DNA of 64,000 nt from Thinopyrum elongatum (GCA_011799875.1 CM022298.1:491763180-491827179); one strand, 5' to 3'. Positions 20,531 to 32,704 are shown, counted from the stretch's first letter. A program made the numbers and translations. Notes: a model not told the origin generated them from the letters alone.

Positions 20531-20734
20531 GAGTTCCTATGATATTCCTCCACACCAAAGGATGGTTGAAATTGTTGCAGGTCATACGACGGTCTTTCTT
20601 TGTACACTCCTCCCCCATCTTTATAGTTACCTCTCGAAGATGAATGAAATGATATATACTGGGTATTCTATATGTGCATTTTGGTATACGAAAACTCGGT
20701 AAAAGTTTGTGAGGTTCAGATTTTCAATAAAGCT

Positions 20735-20764
20735 ATATGCACTACATTTTGGAACGGAGGGAGG
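20735..20764. mobile_element. Stowaway end fragment
   Basis: ACATTTTGGAACGGAGGGAG is a typical right-hand Stowaway end. The left half could not be placed. Confidence 0.4.
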
Positions 20765-21490
20765 AGCATACGGCAGTTGCTAACACTCACGTGGAAGATT
20801 TGTGTGTCGGAGGAGTGGCTGTTCTGTTAAATGACATGGCAAAACTGACAGTGTCGGATGCCGATCTAACGGTTCTTACGGTGTTCGTCAGGGAATGGCT
20901 TTTGGCGAATGTTTGTCAGATATGATTTACGGACACATGCATTGCATTGATACGTGCCCCCTCTCTCTCACGCACACACGCACCCTCATGAGTCACGACT
21001 CTCCCGAGTCCTCTCGCACCCACCGTCTATCTGTAGGTAGACGTCACACACATATGTGCTATTCACACCCTACCGTCAGAACTTCTAAAAAATAAAAGAC
21101 GTCGCGCACCTTCTATTTTAACTCACACGTCACACACTTATACTATTACTCTTGTGGTGAACGTTCTTTGGGCGTAGTATATTGTACTCTCACGAAGAGA
21201 AGCGGTGCACGCACACACTAGTTCTCTCACACCCACTCGCGGGTACACGTAGGAGTGCATTTTTTTAAGCTAGGAGCGCATTTGTTTACAAAGAGGCATC
21301 CCAATTGACATTTTGACTAGTCTAGTTTTCAACTTGATGGAGGGTCGGGGACCGCACATGAATGATATAGTATTGTGCGTCCTGGACGCGGTGGCACGTT
21401 ATTGATCTAGTTTTATTTTTACTTGGACTTTAAATGAAAATAGTGGTTCGCGCGTATTCAATTTAATAATGGGTGGTACAACAAAATCAC
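20765..21490. other. Non-genic stretch
   Basis: Contains CACGCACAC-rich pieces near 20970-21100. No supported gene. Confidence 0.45.
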
Positions 21491-21495
21491 TCCAC

Positions 21496-21507
21496 TATAT
21501 ATATAAG
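21496..21507 (+). promoter_or_regulatory. TATA-rich promoter-like motif
   Basis: TATATATATAAG followed by a pyrimidine-rich leader (CTCTTTCACTCTCTC) resembles a plant core promoter. The downstream ATG at 21670 opens a frame that runs to a CAG/GTATAT donor-like site at about 21852. Confidence 0.35.
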
Positions 21508-21669
21508 CAGGAGCCTCGGCTCTTGCTTTACTAGGGTTCCTCTCTTTCACTCTCTCATGCTCTCCAGATCTAAGCAAGACATAGGTGGCCACAATCTCTC
21601 TCTGCTCACGGCTGGTCACAAATCCGGCCGGACCACCTCAACGGGGGCAGGGGTGTAGGTGCATCGTTC

Positions 21670-21852
21670 ATGCGGTCGGCGGCGGCGAGGGAGGAGACCA
21701 ACAGCTGCCTGCGTGTCCCGATCGGCGGCCGTGTCGTTCTCTCCGAGACAACGCTGGCTCGGGTGGGCCTCCGACCCCTTCTTCCTCCCCGCGGTATTGT
21801 GGCCAAGATGCGGCCTCCCGACGCGTCTTTGCCACATGCCGATGACCCTCAG
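21670..21852 (+). other. Possible first exon of an unrecognised gene
   Basis: An open frame of about 61 codons (MRSAAAREE to HADDPQ) lies between a TATA-like promoter (21496) and a consensus-like donor CAG/GTATAT. No domain was recognised. No matching downstream exon is convincing, although acceptor-like GCAG sites occur near 22600 and 23095. Overlapping open frames in the other phases show that GC content alone could explain it. It may be a decayed gene start. Confidence 0.25.
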
Positions 21853-22416
21853 GTATATATTCCTTCGAAACCTGCCTCGCTCTACTACCCAGCTCCCCAC
21901 GTGGCTGCGTGTGGATCTTTTTCTACTTCCGTCAGCTGTCCCAAAGCCACCTAGACTTTTACTATTATTAGAGGTAATAAAGCTAGTTCATACAGTCGAA
22001 TCTAAGAGTTGGTTCAAACGGAGAAGAAAGTGGGAAAGTTGTAGCATGAATCTAGGACTTGGTTCTAAGAGGAAACGAGGGAAAGTAGTAGATACTGGCT
22101 ACCCAACTGGTCTCTTGGCTGAAAAGGCGAAGAAAGCGTGGTGGATGGCGAAGGGTGGGGGAAGTGGACCTGTCTCTTGGTCGAAAAAGGAAAGAAAGTG
22201 AGGGGTGTTGGGGGACAACGCAAATGAGAACGAGTAGGTCTAGATTTCCTGTGCTCACATAGGAAAATGTTGCCGAGGAGATAAAAAATGGGACAAATGC
22301 AGACATGCTGCCTGAGTGTTTGCCGCTCTCGGCAACCACATCTGCCTCACCACTTTATGCCCCTGTTGTCCCGACGCCCATATCGCTACCGTTAATGTAA
22401 AATCACATGAAGCATT
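21853..22416. other. Non-genic stretch
   Basis: Purine-rich open frames on both strands, nothing recognised. Confidence 0.4.
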
Positions 22417-22543
22417 AAGCAATGCCACCTAATGTCACTATTAAGTAATGGTCTAGTGCCGTCGAAAAATTGAAGCAATGCCACCTAATGTCACTATTAA
22501 GTAATGGTCTAGTGCCGTCGATAAATTGAAGCAATGCCACCAC
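22417..22543. repeat. 56-bp tandem repeat, about 2.2 copies
   Basis: Unit starts AAGCAATGCCACC at 22417, 22473 and 22529 (third copy partial). The two full copies differ at about one position. Confidence 0.9.
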
Positions 22544-24178
22544 CATTTTATGAAGTGCTTCCATCTTGCTTTATTTCCCATGAATTGTGTTTTTGCAGTT
22601 ACACTTAAATCTCACACCGCTAACATTGCTTCATCCTAGTGGAACTGCACAAATTTGATTGCACATTTACTGACCATGTGCTACTCTCATGACAGTAATA
22701 CTAATGCCATTGTTCTGCATGTTAATCTAGTGGCAGTGTTGATGTGATGTGATGCTACTTACTTAAGGGCACTTTCATACTGTCAATGTAGTGCCAATTA
22801 TAACACAATAGATGCTGATGTTAATCATATGCCACTGCAAATAACTGTCATTGTTTAAATAACCGTATTTCATATTTGCGCGAACAGGGATGTCTATCTC
22901 CATATCGTTTCTATCTGCGCAATCAAAAGTACACACGTCAGTTTTAGTAGAACTTAACAAAATGAGATGGCTATTCCTAGCTGCCGTCGTCTAACCACCC
23001 ATCTTCCAGGTATTCCTACATTGGTAGTAACTAGGTAGAATGACCAACGCAATCTAAAAGAAGCTAATTCATACGTTTTACTTCCTGATTGCAGTGCAGG
23101 GACGAGTGAAAACAACTGCATCCTAGTAGGGAATGCACTTTCTCCCAGTTCATCCATGGACCGAGGACTAGCTGGCACGGCTGCATGGAGGTTTTTGGGA
23201 CAGGTGCGTGGACAAGAGGCATTGTAGTCTGCTTATTTCTGCAAATAGCGGTGCTTAAATTTAGTGGAACTGCACAAGAAGTTCAGATGGTCAGTACACT
23301 ACATGGTTTAGTTCAGCATTCCAACTGAGAACACAATTATAATTGGTTATTCTGGAATGAGAGAACCTAACCCTGGATGGTGGCAACAAGAAAAACCAGA
23401 GTGAACTCCAGGAAATTAAAGCCTGCCTAGGGAGGCCCTTTGCTCAGAGAAGCCTTGCTTTATTTTTCCTGATTTGTAAACCTTCTCACAACTTTGTCTT
23501 TTGCTGTGAACTAGTATATGTTTGTTATGTTCTATGAATCATTGAGATGTATAAAATTGCTTAACTTATGCTATTCAAGTATTTTATGAAGCCGAGTTTA
23601 ATGTGAATGTTCCACATGAACGCTGGACTAGCATGTGAATGTTTGGAATTTACATTGTGGCCTTAGTTAACTGCATGAACCACTGTAACAAGATACGTAG
23701 TTGCTTATATGTCAGACAATAGATTATTGATTGTTAGCCAGCCGATAGCCGACTTTTATAGTGTTGAAGCGAGCTGAGCCAATGTGCCATGTTTTGCACA
23801 ACTGCTTACAAGTGGGGTAGCACCAACAGTGTTTACAAGTACTTAACGAGCCTTACGTACCCTATGTATACGTCGACGCACAGTTCTCAAACGATTACTC
23901 TATTTCATCAAACACACACTGCTCGTATGATAAACCGTGACAACTTATGTCTTACCATGCCATATTCATGAAAAAACAAGCGAGGACGCATCTGTTTCGG
24001 CAACAATTAGGATGGTTCTCACATGATTCACGGGCACACAAAAGTAGCAGCAGTTCCCATAGACGGATTGAAACAGAGTACTAGCCCAGAGGGCTTGATA
24101 ATAGGCAAGGTACGGATAATTGGACACAATCCAAACTACTATTAAACACTAGCTGGGGCAACTATTTCATGCCTCGAT
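22544..24178. other. Non-genic stretch between repeats and the 24.2-kb gene
   Basis: AT-rich, no coding signal, no clear transposon ends. The last part may contain the 3' flank of the minus-strand gene at 24179. Confidence 0.45.
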
Positions 24179-25303
24179 CTAATTTTGGATGGACACAAGA
24201 CGGACCTTGCCATGAACATCATCGAGGACGTCCGGTAGCAGCTCAATCCTATGAACCTTCCTGAAGATAACCTTGTGGCCCTGCCACTCATAAACTTGTT
24301 TGTGGAGGCATGCCACATCATCTTCCTGCGTAAGCTTGACAAGAACAGTATGCCTCACAAACGAAGGAGTAGCTTTGAACTTCTTGTGCTTTAGTACACC
24401 TTGGACAACACGCCTGACAACAGTGAGGCTGGAATACATCTCGACATTGGTATAAGTGCAAATGGCTTCCAAGATCCAACAGCCTAAGAACTCTGTTTTC
24501 CCAGTGCGTATATTCAGGTCATCCGCCTCATAGCGAGTGACATGTACAACCACACAATCCTTGTCTGCATCAGGGCTCTAAATGAAACAGAAACAAATTC
24601 TAAATTACTTTCCAATATAAGAAACACAAGTTATTTAAACCACTATGTAGAGTCAAAAGTATGCATGACAGGGAGGTAGCATGGCATCGAAGCTAATAAA
24701 ATTTTGCATTATTTATCACCACATACTTAGATGAAAAACCACAATCGAGATCGGCAAAGAAGAAAATCACCTTGGGCAGCTCATCGGGGGGGGGGGGACA
24801 CATCCTCAAAGGGGGAAAACTGCTCCTGCAGGGCCACGGGGGCTGTAACCTCAAACGGGGCGTTGACCATCTCAGTAGTGGTCGTGAGCGTATCTGGGGT
24901 CGGCTCGATGGCTGTCTCCATCTTCTTGGAGCTCTCTGTCTCGTGGGGATCAGCCTCCCACATCTGCTCCAACATTGGCAGATCTTTGCCTAGTTCTCCT
25001 TGGTCCATCATGAAACTGACGAATACTAGGAGACCACTGAAAGGAAAACACAATCGCAATGACAATGAAACAAAAAAGAGAGTGAGGATCGGTTACTGCT
25101 TTGCAAAAGTTCTTTTTTTTTCTGAACGAAAATATACCAACATCATGGATCCGCTTACCTTCCCTTTGTTGGGAGAGAAGAACAGTGGCAGATGCGAGTG
25201 TTGGCTTTCTTGAAGACGGTGAGGGAGAAGGGGATTCAGCGAAGAGTGAAATGATGGTTGCTTCGTCCGTCAAACTTAGACTGCGGGGAGGTGGGGTTTT
25301 GTG
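24179..25303 (-). CDS. Three-exon gene of unknown function, 5' end lost, one frameshift
   Basis: Minus-strand gene with good splice sites. Exon 1 (about 25303-25159) encodes TDEATIISLFAES and a Ser/Pro-rich part, and ends AAG/GTAAGC. Exon 2 (25025-24771) follows a CTCCTAG acceptor, is acidic (MDQGELGKDLPMLEQMWEAD and a Thr/Pro-rich part) and ends AAG/GTGATT. Exon 3 (24577-24179) follows TTTAG and encodes a compact domain of about 130 residues (ADDLNIRTGKTEFLG, FVRHTVLVKLTQEDD, WQGHKVIFRKVHRIELL) ending in TAG. I do not recognise the domain. The exons join in frame if the 12-G run at 24786-24797 had 11; as given, it frameshifts exon 2. An LTR fragment at 25311 has removed the upstream ATG. Partial exon-1 copies lie at 18289 and 19312. 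Confidence 0.5.
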
Positions 25304-25310
25304 ATATGAC

Positions 25311-25514
25311 GGCTCGCCCTGCCGCGCTCATCTGCCCGGCAGGGGAAGTTTCTCCCTTAGAGGCATCTTTGTCTCTTCAGCTTGACTTGGCCTTCTGGGT
25401 CTTGTGCTTTGATGAGTTGATCTCTTCATCTTGGTGTGGCCTTGGATTGTTGGAGTTTTGCACTTAGGCCTGTGAATAGTCTGGTCAACTGACCCAGGGT
25501 CTGTTGCACCGACA
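25311..25514 (-). repeat. LTR fragment of the gypsy family
   Basis: On the minus strand it begins TGTCGGTGCAACAGACCC at 25514, like the LTR at 11721, and continues about 200 bases to a GCCGGGCAGATGAGC block before being cut next to exon 1 of the unknown gene. Confidence 0.75.
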
Positions 25515-25520
25515 TCAGTC

Positions 25521-28500
25521 TGTAGCGCCCAAGATGCGATTCTATCCCAATCACGTGATGAACTCATGATTGGGGCACAACCGCATTTCGAGCGCCTAGC
25601 AAGGTGGATATCATTACAACATACCATGTACTGAATAGATGAGAATACAAGATAAAGGTTTACACTCGCCACAAGCTACAACATGAATACAACAGTTCAT
25701 CAATACATAGCAATCGTCACACAGAAGAGCAGGATCCGACTACGGATGAAATCAAACGAAAAAGAAGAACAATATCCACCCTGCTAATCCCAGGCTCCTG
25801 ACCAGGAACATATCCCTTGATCGAAGAATAAGAAGAAGAGCTCCAAAAGCAATCAAGCATCGGTCTCGCGTCAGATCATCGCATTACCTGTACCTGCAAC
25901 TGTTGTTGTAGTAATCTGTGAGCCACGAGGACTCAGCAATCCCATTACCATGGGTATCAAGACTAGGAAAGCTTAATGGGTATGGAGTGGATAAGTGGTG
26001 AGGTTGCAGCAGCACTAAGCATTGTATGGTGGCTAACTTACGAGTACAAGAATAAGATGAGAAACTACGCAAACTGTCGCAACTAGTAATGATCAATAAG
26101 TGATCCTGAACTACTTACGAGTCAAACATAACCCCACCGTGTTCTCTTCTCGAACTCACTAGAAAAGAGACGGTCACGGTTACGCATGCAGTTGGTGTAT
26201 TTTAATCCGAATCTGGTGTCAAGTTCTCTACAACCGGATATTAAAAATTCCCATCAGCCACATAACCACGGGCACGGCTTTCAAAAGTTTAAACCCTGCA
26301 GGGGTGTCCCAACTTAGCCCATGACAAGCTCACGATCCACGGAGACAATCCTCCATCTCGGAACACCCGATCAAACTCGGGATCCTGGTGCACAAGACAT
26401 TTCGACAATGGTGAAACAAAACCAGCAAGACCTCCCGACGTGCCGACACCCTGATAGTAGCCGCGCGTATCTCGTCTCAGGCCATGACGGATGAGCTATG
26501 GTTACAGCGACCAAATACCCCAAGTTGCCAAGGGGCGGCGCCGCAAGCTGCTCTAGTTTGGACCAACACTCATGAGGAGCACTGGCCCGGGTTGTTAATT
26601 AAGTCCTCGGGTGCTAGCTGGTCCCTATGCAAGTTTTAGTTGTTATTAGGTAAATGGTAAAACCAAAGTTGGGCCTTGCTGGAAGAGTTTTATTCAAAGC
26701 GAACTATCGAGGGGGGCCCATAAACCCCCACCGTGTTAGGGACGCAAAATCAAGGAACATAACACCGGTATGACGGAAACTAAGGCGGCAAGAGTGGAAC
26801 AAAACACCGAGCAAAAGGCCAAGCCTTCCACCCTTTACCAAGTATATAGATGCATTAATTAAATAAGAGATATTGTGATATCCCAAAATACCCATGATAT
26901 CCATGTCCCAACATGGAACAACCTGCACTGCACCTGCAACTAGCAACGCTATAAGAGGGGCTGAGCAAAGCGGTAACATAGCCAAACAACGGTTTGCTGG
27001 GATGGTAAAAAGGTTAGAGGCTGATCATGGCAATTTGGGAGGCTTGATAAACAAGTGGTAGGTAGCGCAACATAGCGATAGCATCGCGACAACTAGCAGA
27101 GCAAAGATAGTAGTGGTATCCAGGGTAACGGTCATCTTGCCTGAAATCCCGCTAGGAAGAAGACCGAATCCATGAAGTAGACGAACCAACGTAGTCGAAC
27201 GGATCCTCACAATTGCAACATTACCGCAACTATCGAGAAGAAGCACAGCTGGAAAGAAGCAAACAACATGGTAAACCAACAAGCATAAACATGTTATGAC
27301 GCATGTCCGGTTTAATGATCCATGGCAAAGTGCAACAAACAAAGCTCAATATGCAACAAGTTGCATATTGACGAAACACCACATGCAATCATTTAGTTCA
27401 CTCCCGTTAAAGCTACTCAACAATATTAAATGTTGGTTAACATGGCAAGAGGTGAAGCATAATTAAACTACCTATCTAGGCAATTTTAAATGAGGCCGGA
27501 ACAACAAATAACAATTCCGGAAAATCCCCATGTGCATATTTCGAATTTGGTACTGTTCTGCCCTAAATCATATTTTAAAGTTGTTAAACATCAAAATAAA
27601 GTGCACCAAGTTAATCTATGCATTTTTCTACCCCATTTACATATAAAGTTTATTTAACTCGGAGCTACGGTTAATTAGTTATGAAATAAACCATTTTAAC
27701 AAGTCGTTTAGCAATTTTTAGTGCAAACAACAATTTGTTTGTGGTTAACATGCATGAGGTGACACATTCATGGTTGGATGCAATTTTATGAAAATGTTGG
27801 TATAATATGATATGAGGCATTTGTCGCCAGGGCGGAAGGAAAAGGGTGCCACGGCGGCGAAACGGAAATGGTGCCACGGCGGATCGGGCATGAGCGAGAG
27901 AGGTGGGGGATCGAGGGAGGTGATGGCGTGGTGAGGGAACGAGGGAGAGGATCAGCGAATGAGGGGGATGAAGGCAGATCTGGCTAGGGTTATGGAGGGA
28001 ATTGACTGGGCCTTGGGCCATGATGCAGATGGGGCGGCCTGGCTGGGCTGCTAGGCTCTCTTCTCTCTCTCTCTTCTAAATAATAGAAACAAAACAGAGA
28101 TAAGAAAGAAAAGAAAGAGAGGTTAGGGGTGGTGCTTGGGCAGGAGGGTCATTTCCTAAGGCTCACATAAATATGAGGAATTTAACAAAAAATGGCCTGA
28201 GGATTTTTAGAGAAAGTGAAATCCACACATGTTGAATTTAACTCGACATGTTTGAATTTCGAAACCCATTCGAATGATCTCCAAATGGGCAGAAAATATA
28301 GGAGCTGACCCTACACACTAGATGTGATTTATGGGTAGATTTGGAACATTTATGGATAAAGTAAAATTGCAACTCAATTTTACTAAAAGGCCTCAAAGGA
28401 GGAATTGAAGTTGAGTTGGATAAAAAAAAGAATTTTTGAAGAACAGTGCAAATGTGTTATGTGTGATTCCAAGTCAATGGAATGGTTTAATATAGCTCCC

Positions 28501-28711
28501 TAAATATTGGGAGGATATGTTATAAAGAGAACTCACCATCTGAATTCCCTCAATTTAAATGGATCGAAGATCCATACGATTTATTTAGATGAGTTTTTAG
28601 AAAGGGTTGCCTGATGACATGATGCAACGATGAATGAAACAAACAAATAAAACACACGACGGTCACGCAAAACATGGAAGGCGTCTGAAGCGTCGGTCTC
28701 GGGTCGTCACA
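25521..28711 (-). repeat. Solo LTR, 3.19 kb, with perfect 5-bp duplication
   Basis: Starts TGTAGCGCCCAAG at 25521, ends GGGTCGTCACA at 28711, and is flanked by CAGTC on both sides (25516-25520 and 28712-28716). TG...CA ends plus a 5-bp duplication are the mark of an LTR element, and there is no coding domain inside. That fits a solo LTR left by recombination between two long LTRs. Minus orientation is preferred because the minus-strand start TGTGACGACCCGAGACC resembles known grass LTR starts, but orientation is not proven. It could also be a complete small element with ends too diverged to see. Confidence 0.75.
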
Positions 28712-28766
28712 CAGTCGACAAGAATAGTCAAGTATATTGAGGCTATTGCGAAAAGGGTAATCTCCC

Positions 28767-30542
28767 TTACTCCCCATCAATGAGCATGGAGCTCAATTTG
28801 AATTCCACGGGCGGCGGGGATGCTCTGCCTCTCTTCTGGGATGGAGGACCGGAGCTTTCCGGCAACTCCGAGCCCTGCCAGGATGCTAGGGGCTCTGATG
28901 AAGGTGAGCTCTGCGAGGAGCTCAAGCCAGAATGGGAACTGGAGTCAGTCTCCACATCCACTGATTGCTTGGCTGGAGGGGCTTTGACCCCGACAAGGCG
29001 AGGAGACTGACGGCACGCCACGTCCAGCTTGGTATTCTTGGTGGCGATCTTCTTCACTTTCTTGGTGGCAGGCGCAGGGTTCGGGGCCATTGTTCCCCGA
29101 TTGGCAGCCTGCCTGCGAGGGCGCTGGTCTAAAACCGGCTCGGGGGCTTGAGGGCCTACCGTAAGCCAATCCGCTTTGGGCTCCCCTACCTCCAATATCT
29201 CCTCCTCTTGGACCTCTGCCGCTGCAGCTGCCAGAGCCAGAAGCCCGGAGGACTCGTCCCCAGCAGGATCCTTCCCAGCAACCTCTTCCGGGGCCCGTGC
29301 CTCGGTACCGTCGTGGGAGGAACTGTCATCCTCAGCTTTCCCTGCCTTCCTAGCCATTGCCATCTCAGCAGCTCGGAGGGCTTTGTCCTCCTCAATCCTT
29401 CTTTTGATAAACACTGCCTCCACTGAGGAGGTGCATTTATACACATTGGTCTCCACCCTAATGGCCCTCTCCACTTGGACAGAGGACCACGCAAGCTCTT
29501 CATCGAGTGTGGGTAGCTGCCAGTCACTTGAGACTCCGTGAGCATTGCAATCCGGCATCCACTTCAGGATCTGATCCCGGGCAGAGTTGATGTTCAGTGG
29601 GATGACGCTTGCCGGTAACTTGAATAACTCAAACCGGCCAAACAGCTAGTCACACAACCAGTCGTGGCCACAAACGGACAGGTTATTGGCTAAGCCTGGA
29701 AGCAATCTCATCCTGTCCACGGCATCACCATACTCCCAGGCGAACCTGTCCCTCTTCTGCAGTGGCGAGATGCCACAAAGAAGAAAGTCGGCCCCCAGAT
29801 GCTCGATGATAAGCCCGGCAGCCTTTAGGCAGGTGATCCTGTTTATTGTCGGGCGAAACCTGTCGTTGGTAAGGCCAAATGCACTCCAGTCGTTGCCACG
29901 CTCGACACACACCGTCCATGCTTGGCAGAAATCTTGGGCCTTCTCGTCCTGAATCCAGCACCAATCTGCTCTCCACTCGTCCCATCTTTCACGCTGCAGG
30001 CCAGAGATATAATTCCAATTCTTCCTCGGCACTTGTGGCATCCAGCTTATGTTCCCTGAGCGGTGAGATTTGTTCTCCACCCGCGGAACAAAATAGTGCC
30101 TGAACAGATCAACATTGGGAGCTACTCCAACAAAGTTCTCGCACAAATGAGCAAAGATAGCCATGGTCGCCATTGCAATTGGCGTGAAGTCCTAGAGATG
30201 GAATCCATAAATCATCATCATGGCTTCGAAGAAATCCGAGAAGGGAGGATAGAGACCGTAGATGAAATACGTGCAGAAGAATTGGTATGAATCTGGCGGG
30301 TCCTCTTCCCCCTCCGCCAGAACATTGGGCGCACTGTGTCCTTTCGGGACTTCCCTCCCCCAAAGATACCCGTACCTTGCTTGCAGCACCTCGCCGTCCA
30401 GCTTCGATGGGTAGAAGACGATGTCTCCCCTCCGCCTCCTGTCCAGCTCCGTCGCCTTCTTGCTCCCCTCGACGACCACCTCCTTTGCCGTGGTCGTTTG
30501 CTTCCCTTTAGCAGCAGCTTTCTTCCCCATTCCTTCAGGCAT
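28767..30542 (-). pseudogene. Antisense gene of the gypsy element (putative gypsy-type transposon domain)
   Basis: Runs opposite to the element. From an ATG at 30542 (MPEGMGKKAAAKGK) one frame stays open to a TAA at 28767 with only two interruptions, TAG at 30192-30194 and at 29646-29648. The N-terminal half resembles the plant 'putative gypsy type transposon' domain (Pfam PF04195 as I recall it). It shows FIYGLYPPFSDFFEAMMMIYGF, then DFTPIAMATMAIFAHLCENFVGV, then LFRHYFVPRV. The C-terminal third is Ala/Glu-rich, with a possible coiled coil and a basic KKVKKIATKNTK patch. The role in the element is unknown. A longer start at 30704 is possible but has no support. About 590 codons in total. Confidence 0.65.
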
Positions 30543-30923
30543 TGATGTGGATGGGGGAGAGAGTCGGGAGGGGGGGCGGCGGTGAGCGCGAGCGAGAAGG
30601 AAGGAGCGGTTGTTTTGCTTGCGGGAGAAGATGATGGAAGGGTAAGGCAGGCGACTAGTGGGCCGTGCCGCTCCGCATTTTCCTATCTTAAGGGGGAAAG
30701 GCATGGAGAGAGGGCGCGATGCTTCAGAAGTTACCGTTCTACATTAACTGCTAGAGTCCCACGACCCCATGACCCGCAGTAATTGCATGGAGTGGACGTT
30801 GGATTGACTGGTCATCATGGCAAAACGCTGCACACGCAGTATAGCCTCGAAACGTGTCCGTGCACAGTTTGGGGCCTAACCCAACGTGCCCAGCGACACG
30901 TGTGGCTCAGGCCCGGGGGCTTA
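30543..30923 (+). other. Spacer with polypurine tract
   Basis: Carries the upstream side of the antisense gene and, at its end, GCCCGGGGGCTTA directly before the LTR. Nothing else recognised. Confidence 0.5.
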
Positions 30924-31824
30924 TGTCGGGGTACACAAATAGGGGTGTATGTTTCCCCCTGACTTGTGCATAGACGACGGGCCCAAGAGCAAGATTACCA
31001 CATCCAAGATCAAGCCTAGTTAAAGAGATCAGCTCCTCAAAGGATCAAGAGAGCGGATCAAGAAGGACAAGTCAAGCCAGAGAGACAAAATGCCACTAAG
31101 GGAAAAGCCTCCCTTGCTGGGCAGACGAGCCTGGCGAGGACGAGGATTGCCCCGAAGGAAAGCCACCAAACTGTCCCGGCAGGCTTGCCGGGCACGGCAA
31201 GGGCGGACCGCCCCGTCAAAGCTCCACCACTCCACCTCACGGCGACTCAAGTCATCGATCAGTGCGGTGTCAAGCTCCTGAGTGATTAAGTGGCTGCCCC
31301 CTGCCACATGGCAGACATTTCCCACAGAAAGCACTTCCAAATGACACCCATCCTGAAGACGTGTCAAGCAAGCAGGCGTGAAGCTGGCAAATTGCTGGGC
31401 ACGCAGTGATATGACACTAAGTGGTGCATTTAATGCACCCTGGCACGTCTGCAGAATTAGGTATGATAGCACTGTTTGCTATCATATCAATGCATAATGA
31501 CTAATTTGCCACTGTGGTGACCCCTTGATCTAAAAGGAGGCCCCTGGTAAATGTAGAAGGGGTTCGGACCCTCAATCACTCATACACGCGTAGTAGCTCT
31601 CGCTCGAGGCAACCCTGCCGGGCAAGAGCGCTCCATTTTTCCACCATAATCCACCGAAGCAGGAGTAGGGTTTTATGCCTCACGGCGGCCCGAACCTGGG
31701 TAAAACTGCCAGTGTGATCTCTGCCGTGCTGCGCTACGCTTCTCCGCTCTTTGTGCAACTTGCCCATCCCCCCCGAACCACAAGGGGCCGATGGCCCCAT
31801 AGGTGTTCGTGGTTTCCCACGACA
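30924..31824 (+). repeat. 3' LTR of the truncated gypsy element
   Basis: From TGTCGGGGTACAC to CCCACGACA. Related to the LTRs at 2242 and 11721 through most of its length (GCGGTGTCAA, CTATAAAAGG-like, CACGGCGGCCCGAACC blocks) but clearly more diverged. Confidence 0.85.
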
Positions 31825-32620
31825 CCCTCCACCCCCTTCTCCATATGAGAGAGAGCCATCAGAATGTGCCTACACTTCCACTACTCATTTTCTGAGAGAG
31901 AACCACCTACTCATGTGTTGAGACCAAGATATACCAATCCTACCACAAGAATCTTGATCTCTATCCTTCCCCAAGTTGCTTTCCACTCAAATCATCTTTC
32001 CACCATATCCAAATCTATGTGAGAGAGTTGAGTGTTGGGGAGACTATCATTTGAAGCACAAGAGCAAGGAGTTCATCATCAACATACCATCTATTACCTT
32101 TTGGAGAGTGGTGTCTCCTAGATTGGTTAGGTGTCGCTTGGGAGCCTCCGACAAGATTGTGGAGTTGAACCAAGAAGTTTGTAAGGGCAAGGAGATCGCC
32201 TACTTCATGAAGATCTACCCGAGTGAGGCAAGTCCTTCATGGGCGATGGCCATGGTGGGATAGACAAGGTTGCTTCTTCATGGACCCTTCGTGGGTGGAG
32301 CCCTCCGTGGACTCGCGCAACCGTTACCCTTCGTGGGTTGAAGTCTCCATCAACGTGGATGTACGATAACACCACCTATCGGAACCATGCCAAAAATCTC
32401 CGTGTCTACATTATGTTTGCCTTCTCCAAATTGTTCCCTTTACCTTCATATGTAATGTTTTACTTTTTGCTGCTACACTCTTAGAATTGCATGTGTAGGT
32501 TGATTGCTTGACTTGTGCTAAATTGCTAAAATCTGCCCACAACTAAAATTGGGAAAAGGTTAGATTTTTATTTGGTCAAGTAGTCTAATCACCCCCTCTA
32601 GACCTACTTTCGATCCTACA
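31825..32620 (+). repeat. LTR remnant of the copia element
   Basis: Ends in CGATCCTACA two bases before the primer site. The left limit is set only by the neighbouring gypsy LTR and may not be the true LTR start. No second copy is available to compare. Confidence 0.55.
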
Positions 32621-32622
32621 AG

Positions 32623-32634
32623 TGGTATCAGAGC
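32623..32634 (+). other. Primer-binding site, initiator tRNA-Met
   Basis: TGGTATCAGAGC is the exact complement of the 3' end of plant initiator tRNA-Met, the usual copia primer. Confidence 0.9.
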
Positions 32635-32704
32635 TTTGGTCTCCATTTGCCTTGATTTCCATAGCTTTGGTGATCATAGCCTTGGTTTCACAACGTAGGA
32701 GAGT

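Larger units (their letters stand above)
28717..31824 (+). mobile_element. 3' part of a Ty3/gypsy element with antisense gene
   Basis: Consists of a minus-strand open frame (28767-30542), a spacer, a purine-rich primer (GCCCGGGGGCTTA, 30911-30923) and a 901-base LTR. No gag or pol remains. Layout and LTR are those of the family at 2242-12640, so this is a relative that lost its 5' two-thirds. The left boundary is the solo LTR. Confidence 0.75.

Noticed and set aside
29148..29545. Plus-strand open frames opposite the antisense gene at 28767-30542
   Set aside because: Shadow frames of a recognisable minus-strand coding sequence.
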